A stretch of 64,000 nucleotides of DNA. It comes from Eutreptiella sp. 'Long Island Sound 2002' (Eukaryota; Euglenozoa; Euglenophyceae; Eutreptiales; Eutreptiaceae). The notes beneath the pieces were generated by a model that was not told the DNA's origin, did no database searches, and worked only from the letters and a program-made list of their open reading frames with translations. Both the position numbers and the translations under genes were made by a program. The DNA lies in NCBI GenBank assembly GCA_964036045.1, contig OZ038378.1, positions 146,223,767 to 146,287,766 on the forward strand. The letters run 5' to 3'. Shown here one piece after another: positions 23,266-34,900 of the stretch. The stretch's first letter is position 1. Each line of letters starts with the position of its first letter.

Positions 23266-25805
23266 GTGCCGTTGTCCTGTTTGGAACCAGGGTGCACGAC
23301 GGTGCACACACAAAAGCAAGATCTCGGATTGCCTTGGGGGCCCATAACGCGCAACAATGCTCTTCGGGTTTTATATCGCACGCCCCCGCCCGGCCAAGAA
23401 TGGTGGGGTTGACGGACTTTCGCTTCAAAAGGGGGGGGGGGGGTCACAGGAGCCCCCTGACTGGACACCCCCACCCCCCGAAAGGGCTCCCGTGACGGGA
23501 CCCCCCAAAGCAACCCAGGAACATCCCAGGTTTCCATGGATGTGGGCGGGGGGGGGGGTTACTACAAGGCAGAAAGGGGGACGGGGGGGGGGGGGGTTGG
23601 CAGGGGATTGGAAGGGGAGGGGGGCACTTACTTGCAGTGAGAGTACATGCAGGTCAAACCCTAAATCAAGACTGAATATTGGGACTGAGCTGGTGGGGAA
23701 GGGAACATCGGCTACAGGGCTGCATCAGGATGCATATTTAGGGACACAAGAACGATTCCCGCCAAGTGCCCCTTCCGGCGCCCTTGGTGCCAATGGAAAT
23801 CATGGTCTCTGTCACGGGAGCCCTTTTCCAAGCCCCCCCCCCCCCTTTTTAGCCCCCCTGCCCCCCCCCCCAAGCGAAATCCGCCACCGCATGCAGCACT
23901 CATCCACCCCCCCCCCCTTCCGGCCCCCCACAGGCTGTACTGCAGGAAGACCTCATGAAGCTCTGCCTGAATCCCTTGGGACGCATGGCCTGGTGCTTGA
24001 AATATGCACAAACCAACAGCTCAGTCAAAGTGCCCTGCGGATCCCTTGAAGAGGTCAGGGAGGCTCTGTGTTGAACAGACTAAAGGGAGCAGATGGTGTG
24101 CTGCCTGCACGAAGGAGGCCACTGTGCCCCCCCTCCCCCCCTGCCGCCCCCATAATTTGGAAACCATGCCTCACGTGTCAGCTCGGTTTTGTGCGTTCCA
24201 TTTCTCAATGGCTGGCCCCGGTACTGAGGCAATACGTGTTGATGAACACATCTGCTGTTCCCTAGACCGCGAATGGGAATTGGGGGCCTGGGGGGGCGGG
24301 GGGGCTGCATGGGTCTTGAGGTTAGAAGGGCCGCACGGAGCAGGGCTTGGAACATCATCAAGGGTGCTGATGTTCACCCTCTTCAAGAGCTGCAATCTCG
24401 ATTTAACTTCGACAATCCGAATCGATGGCTGCCCGTGTTGTGTCACCGTAGCGTAAACCAGACGTCACACGAATCCACAACCTCGACACAGCCATTTCCA
24501 TGAACGCGAGCACTACGCAACGTCAGCTGCCAGCCTAATAGACGAAGGGTGATGCCCTGGTGAGAAACTGGTAGGAAAGAGGAGGATCATCTTTGGAGGA
24601 GAATCCCTGGGAGCCACAAGAGTTCAGCTGATGTCCTTGCACCCACAGAGGACTCTCTGGCGGGCGCCTGCTTTTGTCTCTCTGGACCTCTACTCACCAT
24701 GCCAGCTGGAACATGCAGGATGCTTCCCTGACAACCTGTGGGCAACGCCATGGAGGAAGCTACTTGCAAGGTCATGCATCTTTTGGCAGCCTGTGCACTC
24801 CATGACTAGGGGCAACTGCACAAATTTGTGTCCGGAGGGCTGCAAAACGAGGCAAAATCACGTCAGTACAGAATCAAAGAAGAGGCCATGATTACACATG
24901 CGTGAGTGTGGGAACGTGCATGCGTGCACATGTGTGTACCATGCCGCAAATTTCACATTTGCTCGAACTACAGTATCAAGCGAGGACGTCGAAAGAAGGC
25001 ATAGTGCCCGGCCATGCACATGTGTGTGTGCGTCCATTTGTGGGTCAGGGTTAGTGGGAAAGCGAAGAGGTGTGTCACTTGTTGTTAGCAGGTGGGCGAC
25101 ACAGTGGCGGTGGTAAATGGCAGACATTCGGTGGTTCCTTGCGCTGCCCCCATGTGCCCCAAGGAACAGACTGGCAAGGCCGTTCTTGTTCCTCCATCGC
25201 GAACTCTAACTCCCAACCCCAACCTCGAAATTAGCGCCGCTTCACTGTGTGTATGTGGGCGGCTATGCTGGCGGGGGGGGGGGGGGGGCAGCATAGTCAA
25301 GAGGGCCATAGCCTTTTTCGGTTGGGGGTAGCTACACCCTGGCGCCATTCGCCGCTTCGTAGGTAACGCAGATCATAGATCCAGTTGTGGAGAATGTGAA
25401 TGTTACGCACGGATACGTCTATGCGTCCCGGGCCCAGACTCGCAATACGCTCGGCTACAGCAGGATACCCACTGATATCTGGAATACACGAAGGACACAT
25501 ACATGGAAACCAAACGCTCACAGTGGTCTGTTCCGGTCTGCGTCTACATGCGTGCAGCAGGGCTGGAAAAAGTGGATATCCAGGGCAGAGGAAAAGACAT
25601 TTGCGGGGATACATGCCGTTTCCACACAGGATACATGGGATACAAATGGGATACTTGCAGGAAAAAAACAAGCGGGGTACAAAGGCTTAAACAGGGGATG
25701 TACAATACACGGAGTACTCTGTACATCTTCCTACACATTACTGTTCTGCACCAATCAGGCGCCTGCCATGGAGGTCCTCCGCAAACGTTTCTGCTGGCCT
25801 CCAAT
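23266..25805. other. Unassigned region downstream of GCP4
   Basis: G/C homopolymers at about 23431-23442, 23583-23596, 23837-23880 and 25268-25288. Frames are long but GC-driven. The repeated GGGATACA words at about 25598-25660 resemble a degenerate short tandem repeat. The GCP4 3' untranslated region should lie at the right edge. Confidence 0.3.
23656..23715 (+). pseudogene. Decayed copy of the CIA30-like exon fragment
   Basis: Shares ATCAAGACTGAATATTGGGA and the following GAGCTGGTGGGG, AGGGAACATC and GCTA blocks with the minus strand of 11767-11832. In the matching frame it has two stop codons and lacks the GDGR part. Because it keeps sequence beyond the presumed splice donor, it was copied as DNA rather than from spliced RNA. 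Confidence 0.55.
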
Positions 25806-25929
25806 CTACACCTTCTCCACTCCACCCATGGTGTGCGTGAAGTACCCGTTGTAGTCCAATCGAAGCAGCAGCCCAGAAAGCACCATCTCCTGCTTCTTGG
25901 TGGACAAAATGGTGAACAGGAAATGGAAC
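25806..25929 (-). CDS. TUBGCP4: GCP4 exon h, terminal
   Basis: 124 nt. Acceptor GATTGCAG|GTTCCA, stop TAG at 25808-25806. Encodes FHFLFTILSTKKQEM and LLLRLDYNGYFTHTMGGVE, matching the last 40 residues of GCP4 proteins. Confidence 0.88.
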
Positions 25930-28900
25930 CTGCAATCGGAGACCACTGGATGAGTCGAGGGTGCAGGAAGGTGCTGCTGTGAGGGTAAGGCCAAGACAGA
26001 CATTGATTTTCGCCTGTGGCTAAGGTCTGCAGTGCACGACTTCTTTAGAGAGAGGGATGACAGTTTTGTTGTTTTGCTGCGCTTTGTTCTTGTTAGACCG
26101 GCAGTGCTGGATCAAGGAGTCATCATCATCATCAAGGAAAGGCAGGTATTGTCCAGCCCCTCCCCCACTCACCCATCCGTTCTGCTCTGCCGATGTACAG
26201 CTGAGGCCTGAACTAGCAGTCTTTCGCAAGAACAGAACCTCAGGACTCTTTGAACACCGGGCCAGACGCAAATACCAGGATGACGGCAGTGGTTGTAGAG
26301 GGGAGGAGGGTGTGGGAAGGGGGGAGGGTGGGGAGGGGAGGGGTGTGTGCGCAAGGGGGGATTCAGAGGGGTGCTACGTGGGTTTTTTGCTTTCGTTCTG
26401 GCACCCCATGAGTGTCATGGGTGTCAAGTGTGTGCAGGGGCGTAGAAAAACTGTATTAAGGAGGGAAACTAGCACAGGTCAGGGTCAGGCATGCATCACA
26501 GGCTCTCCTCTTTTCACAGTTGGGCCCCCAGTAGATCAGGATCCCTGCACCTGTCCCCTCAGTGTTGCCACGAAGTGCTTGTGTTGTGTTGTGCTGCCAC
26601 CAAGCCTGTGCCGGCCACAAATGATGGACACGTGCAGTGGGCCATGGAGCCACTGACTTCCAGGACACACACGGGTGGCCAAACAGTGAAGACCAGGATG
26701 ACTGCCAGTGCAGAGCCCCAGCCAACATAGCCCAGTCAGCAAGAGAGCAGTGCCAGATGTGGACACAGAGTGGATGCCAAAGCTGAGAACACAACACAAG
26801 CACTTGGTGGCAACACAACACAATACAAGGGCAACAAAATAGCTTCAACACTGTTGCCCCACCCTTTGCCTTCCCCTACTCCACTCCAATACCCTCTCGC
26901 TCTCTCACACACATCACGTCCTTCTCACATCTCCCCACATTACTTCCTGCCACACACCCTACTCCCTTTTCCAGTGTGCTGCACACACATACATTGTCTA
27001 TGGGCCTGGTGAGAAAAGCCGTTTTCAGGCCGTTATGGGTTGGCTGAGTGACCTCCGACCACCCCTAGTGACAGTAGGGCTTCCCAGGGAATGAAGCTTT
27101 CAGCCTCAACAATTCAAAACACCAAATTTCCAAAACTGATTTTTTTCGATATTATGACCACCCGCAATGATCAAATATCCCATGCAAAGCATCTTTTGGA
27201 CCCTGATTGTGTGTATTCTGGTCCACTTGGCCTTTGGGTGCCAGGGTGGGGTCCTTTCCAAGGAATGGGTGTACGTATGCCTTGCCCATGCAGGTTTCAG
27301 CCTCCTCGGATCAAAAATCAAACTTTCCAAAACCACCTTTTTCGACATTGTGACCACCCATAATAATCAAAGATCACATGGTGTGATTTGCCACAGCCAC
27401 TAGATTGTGAACCGGGCAATCCAACTGTTTGCTAGTGCTGCGCAACCACCTCTAGGGGCACCACAGGAGCAGTAATCAATCCCTCTTCGAGATGCCTTGC
27501 TGAAGGCATTAGAGTTTGATGAGAAATAAATACTGCTGAATGGGAGTGTTGCTTTGCACACTAGTGTGACGCAAAGCATGACTCAAAACGTGACTGCTCA
27601 CTGAGCACTGCTGTCAAGGGAGCCATGATTGGTGGAGTAGCAGCAAAATTGGCATAACGAAACAAAAAACCGAACCACCCCCTTTGCTGGCACAGTGCAC
27701 CCTGCTTTTGGCATGCACGGGGCCATGCCAAAAGCATCTTGGATCTTGGAAACTGGGAGCTAGCCCCCAGGACCCCCGTCATTGGTTAGAGGGTCCATAT
27801 AGAAGAAAAGTGGAATGGGACCTGGGTCCAAATTGACGCACAGTGGCGGCTATAGGCCAACCAATTTTTGCCCACTACAGTGCAAACAGGCCCAAAACAA
27901 GCTTTCGGGGGCAATAAGCACCACTAGGAGGGCCTAGTTTGTGCTACATGGATCCCCATGGGTTTATACGTACTCCCATTGTCACCAAATGATCACCCAA
28001 CAACAGCCCGAGGGTCCCCAGGGGTTGTTGGAAGTCACCCAGAAATTGCAACTCTTCAGCCCACCCATAACCGCCTGAAAACGGCCAAGTACCCCGCCCC
28101 CGTACCCCGCTCCCTAGTTACACTGGTTGACTATCAAGTGCACTGGTTGACCATGAAGCACTGCCAAGTTACTCATGCGGTGTTGAATGTGTCACATACC
28201 CCTCAAATTTTAGGTGCCTTGAGGAAATCTGGTTTTTTCCCTGAGGAAAAGTTTCTAATGTGGGTGGGTGGTTGGGTTGGCAGGGGGCATGTTGCTCTTT
28301 TCTCAGGGGCTGGCAAGCAATCCGCAGCAAGCAACGGAGGTGTTGAAGGCAAACATGGCGCAACCAATAGGAGTGGCAAGGCAACCAATTGATAGGGTAG
28401 TTAGTCTACAAGGGTGGTCAAAAAGCAACAAAATTGTGTGTGCTCACACACCACCCTGGTTCTTTGAGATCACTGGAAATGCAGTGTAACAGCAGTACGC
28501 TGAGAAAAATGGGATGTAGGTGGTGGTCATGACCCTGCGAAAGGATTGCTGGTGAGAGAGAGAGGTGTACCAGTAGTGTCCCAGTGTTCTGTTCATTGTT
28601 CAAAGGGAGGGGATGCACCCAGCAGCACCAGCGACACGCACATCAGATGAAGTCAGGATGGAACCTGCGGTCGAAATTGGTGGTCAGCCCCAAAACCTCC
28701 GACATGTCCAACTGGTCCAAATGGAATGCGGCGTTCTCCTGAGTTACTGACTCCCCACGCCAACCAACCTGCCGAAACGCAACGAGGGCAAAAAGCAATT
28801 GATGTCATTGTGCAGAAGAGGGAGACTCAGCATGATGGACCACCCAAGGGACACCATGAAAGGATGTTTGCAACATTGTGACGCGCGTGCGTGTGTTAAA

Positions 28901-31900
28901 AAAAAAAGAGCGGTGTGTGGCACCAATGACAGAGTAAACAGTTCTATAGGCTGGGTTTGCAGATTCTTCTTCATGCAGAGATCTTGTGGCCAATTGCCAA
29001 GGCGCACCCTCAAGCGCGCCCAAACACAGGGACATGTGGTCTTCTTCGTGGGGCATACAATTGCAGTTGTTGTATCTTCCCCCATTTTCGACATTGGTGG
29101 CCTTGTCTGCTGCTGCCAAGTGTCCTCGTCCCACTCGCTGATAGCAAATGAGTGAATGACTTGAATGAAGGTACGTCGGAAGGTATGTCTGACGGCTTTG
29201 TCTCGAGAAAAGCAAAACTGACTATGAAAATGCCGGCAAACGCATCTTGCCTCGTATTTGGCGCATGCGAGCGGTTAGACATGGTCAGAATTGCATTTCT
29301 TTTCATGATGGAAAATAACTTCATATTGCAACGGGGGGCTTTTGATGCCAAGATGCATAATTCAACAAACTTCGGGTTTGGAATTGCTAAATATTCAGCT
29401 CTTGAGACTGAAAAGTGCTCAAGCAGTCTGTGACCAACCTTTGCCATTTGAAACCCCATCATCAGTGGCGAAATAGGGTGGATATCACACAGACAGATGG
29501 CAGATAGTTTTTTTATCATTGTGGGCAGTCACAACATCCGAATCTGAAAAATGGTTTTGAAAATTTACCATTTGTGCACCAGCCCTTGCCCTTACAAGGT
29601 CCTGGCACTCAGTGGCAAAATAAAGTACCCTCCCCCCCCCTGAAATCTCCCCCCATAGTGCAGCAACAACCGTCTCCCCCCTAAGGGGCGGGGGGGACGG
29701 TCCCCTAGTGACAGTCTCACAACCTAGGCACCCGGTTGGGCAGCCAACACAGGAAGGGCATCCAGCACTCCGGGGGGTCGTAGGACTTCAGCACGGAAGG
29801 CCAAGGCGTGTGCACGTCGTTGGCAGGGGCGGCCATTGCACGATCCGAGTGCAATGTGTTGAATGTGAAGAATGCGGCAGATGGCCACCAGACCTTGGCG
29901 GCCATGGAGGGATGCCGAGGCAGAACTACCCCAAGGGCAGTCGGCGTCACGCAGGGCGCTGGAAGTCGCAAGAAGGCCGAAATTCCCACGGCACATGACC
30001 GGCCGCAATGTGCCTTGTGCAGCAGCAAACAGGCAGTACACACCATGCATGCACCGCGGGCACGACGTCGCCCTGTGTAGCATGCGGGCGGGTAGCGGGA
30101 CAAAAGGGTTGTGGCTCGGGTGAGTCAGCCTCACCATGGGGACGTTCACAACAAAAGGCCTGAAAACCACCTTCAGAGGACCGAAAACACGTTCTACATG
30201 TGTTTTATTTGATCTTGAGTGGTTACATGTGAGTTGATTTGATCATTATGAGTCGTCACAGTATCCCCAAAAGCCGGTTTTGGAATTTTCGATTTTTGAG
30301 TTGTTCAAGTTGCAAACTGCTGCCATTTCCTGAACACCACCACAGCCGAGGTGCTTTCTTAAGGCTGGGTGGATCTAACAACAGCGCTTGCAATGTGAGT
30401 TTGGCAGCAGATGATGCAGGAGTGCCCTTGCCTCCCTTGCAAAAAGGGACACCTTTGCCGGCTTTCATTGCTGATAGCGCTGAGTGTCATTATCCATTCA
30501 AGGGTTTGCAGGACATACTACTGCCTGAGATTGGGCGCCAAACTGGCATAACAGCAGGTCGTTTGTGGTAGGGGCTGTCCTCATCGTAGGTGGACAAGGG
30601 GGCCAAAAGTGTGTGTTGGTGATACGTGGGCCCAGCCCCACCTGCCGCGCACATTGCAGAAACCTCGTGTGTCTTCCCCCGGGGCCGCGCCAGAGATGAA
30701 GGCTCTTGGCATGGCCAGCCCAACTTGTTGGTGATGTTGACCAGGCTGATGCAGTGCATGAAGAGCTCCTCAAGCGACGTACAGAGCACGTGATGGTCCA
30801 GAAAGCAGGCGCTGACCAGCCCGTGAATGTACTTCTCATGCGCCCGGTGAGCCCCTGGCAAGGAAGGACCAGGCATCATCAGAGGCTGAATGAAAATATG
30901 ACTGATCAGAGAATCCGAAGGGGCCACTCACAGGCCGATGGGTAGGACGACACCGAAGTGGATGACGAGGAGCACGACGAGGAGGGCGACAAGGAGGAGG
31001 ACAGCAACGAAGACAAGAGTGGTTGCCTTTTTGGTGCCTGCCCCGTTCCCCCTCGTCGTTACGGCAAAAGAGCCTGACCCTGGCCGGCTGTTGGCCACGA
31101 AACCCCTTTTTGGTGTGGCCGCATGCGTCGCTGCAAGGCAAAGGACTCCACACAGCTTTGCCACTCACACCGTCTGTCGCAAGTGGAGTGTGCCCTGACA
31201 ACGGTTGGCCTGTAACCGCCGGCAGTTGGCCCATGACCACCGGCCCTGGGCTTGTGTGTTCACATGAAAAAAAAAACAAGAACTGTGGGCGTCCTTAAAC
31301 AACATCTTATCTGTGCACAGCATTGCCGCCAGCGGGTTCTCGCATGCCGGTTCCCCGTACCTGTCTTGCCCAGCCGCCCCCTGCATACAGCCGGCCAGCT
31401 GCGGAAACACTGCACCCGCTGTCCATGGCTTGGAGGCACATCTCCACGAACACGAAACCAAATGTGTTAGACCGGAAGTGTCAACCGACAAACCCCGACC
31501 CCACTTTTGATGACCCCACCCCCTAACTTTCACAGAACCGACTTCGACCAGCAAGAAGGCCATACCAGAAACGTGGCACTGGGCACCGGTTGTGCTCGTA
31601 GTAACCCCGAGCCTTCACGGAACACCCCCCAACAAGCAATGCAATGCATGTCACACAAAAAGATCTTGTGTTTGTGGTGCTGCATACGATATCAAATGCG
31701 ATATCAAATGCGAACAAAACTGTGGTCCACCGCTGCGTACTGCTCCACCTGCGTATCCTCCCCTTGAGACAGCCCTGGCACTGCTGCCAACCCCCCATCA
31801 TAGCCCAGTGGGAGCCACACAGCGAAGGGCAGGCTGCGCAAAAATGTCCAGAGAGACCGGATCCCCATGGCACACTAAGCAGCAGTGTGCCCCATTATCA

Positions 31901-34900
31901 GGCAGGCCACAGAACCCGCAAGACTCGGGAAGCGCAGCAACAAGTACACAAATCAACACACCGTTGGAATGTGATTCAGCTGTGCTGAGCCGCTAGAAAA
32001 TTGGAAAATTTCTGACTTTTTGACCCATCTTGCCTCATTCAGCCCATGGCAAGTAGTGCATTGCGAAAATGGGTACTTCTGCACTGCCCCAACGAGGCTA
32101 GGCATCCGAGATGAAAGGTGAACAAATGACTTTGTGCGGAAGATGCATGCCGGGCTCCAGTGCACAGTGCCACAGTGGCATGGCTCCCTAATGATAAGCA
32201 ACCAAGCATTTCCAATACGGTGTGAATCCTAATTCTTTGCGGAATCCTAAGTTTTGCGTTGGGTATTTTGCATTTTATTTTGGCAGAATTTTGCTAGCAC
32301 CCCAAAATAGTGGAAAAGTATTTTATTTTTTGCAATTTTTGGAACCCAATTTTGCGAAGGGCATGAAGCTGAAAATCAATTTTTTTGCGTTTTCTTTTGT
32401 GTTTAACCCAGTATTTTCGGGAAGTCATGGTTCAGTCATTTTGATGCCACTGCAAAGTACCTTGGGTATCTTGGACTCTGGGATTGCAGTCCATTCCTAC
32501 AAAGGCATACAAATGTGCACCAGTTGGACTCTGGGATTGTAGTCCATAGCACAGACATGTAGACCAACAAGCAACTGTTTTGGATTATTCAGCCCCCCCA
32601 GGTTTTCAACCTACCAGTTCCAAAGTTCGTGTCGATAACGGTGCACAATGCACAACAAACCCCTTTATCTGCTTTGGGGCACAACAAACGCAATCCCAGA
32701 TGCCGTGGAAGAGACTGCAATGTGCAAAATGGGGCATGAGACGTGGAAGAGGGGGGAGGGGGGTCAACAAGCTTTGCCTCAAAAACAGCATCCCTCCTGC
32801 GATTCTGACATGGATTCACTCGAAAAGGGGGGGGTGGGGGGCAAAAATTATTTAATTTTTTCGATTTTCTTTGCGGAACTCATTTTTGCAGAAGGCATGA
32901 AGCTGAAAATTAATATTTTTTTGCGTTTTTTTTTGCGGTAAAACAACACCTTGTGCCAGGAATTAATTATTTCTGCAAATAATTAGGATTTGCACGATAC
33001 GTGCCTTGCTTGGCTGCTCAGGTGAGCAGGTACCAGGACCCTGTGCAATACCCATAAATGCAAGCACATGTTGCCTAGAGCACCAGATCCAGCCAAGCCT
33101 CGTTCATGCCCCCTTTATCACGGCGCGTCGCAGACACGGGGCAGGGAAGGGGATGGTCAAAAATCCACCTTGAAAATCTTCTGCCTGGGATACACGCTTC
33201 ATCAGTTGTGTGTAGTGCGTCTCGAGAACATCCACTTGCAAATAATATGCAATGTTGTCTATAAAATGGGCCATGCGCTGCCGCAGGGAGATGAAAACGT
33301 TCAGCTTCTGTCTCCACAATGCAAGCTTTGGCATCCAATTCCGGTCCATGGCCCTGGAGAACACAGGGTTGTCATGGGCGAAGCCACGGTGCAAGGGCCG
33401 TGGCCTGAAGGTGCAACCATGGCAAAGGATTGCATGGCGCGTGCTCAACCATCCTAGCTCTCCAGCTCCGGAATCCACAGCTTGACACTGGGCCCAAGGA
33501 AAATCAGGAAAGCCAAAACTGTGGAAAACCACAGAAAACTGTGCTTGTATTGCGGGGGGGGGGGGGGGCTTATCGGGAAAAAAGAATTTGTTTTACCAAT
33601 GAAACCACCTGCATCCAACAATTTGCCTACAAATAGTGGAAATGGACACTTTCCTCATAACAGTGAAACCGCCTTCAGTGTGTGGGGGCTCTGGTGATTG
33701 CTAAAGAGAAAATGGCAAAATTTGTGCACCCAAGGAGGCGTTCAGCACAGCACCAAGGAAGAAATATGCTCGTCAGTGGCAGAGGTACCTTTCTGTTACA
33801 AAGAGTGAGATACGAAGATGACCCTGAATGGGACACCTGCAGAGCTGGACCTTGCATGCCCACCGGACCTGCCGAAACATCCCCTGGAGGGCACTGATGG
33901 TTCCCTTAATCAGTCCCTGCTCCTAGGCCATCGCCAGGGGAGCATCATGTCGATGTACTTCATGTGCTCTATGCTAGCTACGACCAGCGGTCTCTTCAAG
34001 GCTTGCGCCAACTCTACCGGAAGTGGGAGCATGGTCGCTGCATCTGGCGAACCTTGCCCCAGTCGGATAGCATCTGCCTCTCCGTGCACCCATCCCTCCC
34101 ACCAGCACATGGCGTCCTCCAGAGTACGATTGTCCAGATTCCATAGATTCAGCCCACGACTGTCAATGGCCAGAGCTTCATGCCCCCCTTTTCCCATGGG
34201 GATCAAGGAGGTGAAACCCTCAGCCACTCGGTCCAGACGCAGTTTTGGCAGATTTCTAGGGTGGCAGGGACGCAGTGGCCTAAGGGGTTGGCATACAACA
34301 ACGGAGACCTCCACTCTACCACCTCACTAATGTCATCTTGGTTGTAGCCACCCACACCCCCTGCCGGGGAGGGGTGGGGGGTGTTGAGCATAGGGAGACC
34401 TCTGTGGCACAGCCTGCACCACAGAGGGCGCCCCACAAGTTGCCTAAGCCTGCTGGGCAATTGTTTCACACATTTTGGAGTTCGGAAGTCACGGGGTGCA
34501 TCATTGCTGTGAGGTGCCCAATAGGGTGCCCACGCCTACGTTGCGTGCGTCCAAGAATTGCTGGATGTGCACCACGGCGTGCACCATCCAGTGCAGTTTC
34601 TGCATCTGATCCCACAAAGAAGCCCAGCACTTCCCGAATGGGTCACGGCACACAGCAGTGCAATTGCGTAAGCACATGCTCTGAACGTGTGTGCATGAAA
34701 CTGTGGGCGTCATTGGCCTTCATCTTCCAAGCCAGCATGTCTTCCCTGCCATCCCACAAGCTCTACTTATGCTTGTAGGAGAGTGGTGTTTACAGCCCAC
34801 AGTGACTAAATGAAAATACAAAGCATTCCTAAGATAACATCAAATACCAGGCGCACCGCGTGGTGCACCGCGCATTCGTCTCTCTTTGGGGGGGGGGGTT

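Larger units (their letters stand above)
25930..28664 (-). other. GCP4 intron g-h (2,735 bp)
   Basis: Holds a short inverted repeat at 26563-26815, inverted copies of the GTGGTCACAA repeat at about 27110-27370, and the family 2 repeat with hairpin at 27768-28090. No nested gene recognised. Confidence 0.7.
30855..33168 (-). other. GCP4 intron e-f (2,314 bp)
   Basis: Besides the small candidate ORF it contains a repeat shared with the right end of the window (32321-32400 and 32633-32945), a short duplication GATATCAAATGC at about 31688 and 31702, and paired copies of GGACTCTGGGATTG at about 32474 and 32527. Confidence 0.65.

Noticed and set aside
34501-34713. Minus-strand frame with LWDQMQKLHWMVHAVVHIQQ as a possible GCP4 exon.
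   Set aside because: It does not align to the expected GCP4 segment between exons d and e, and exons d and e already join in phase.
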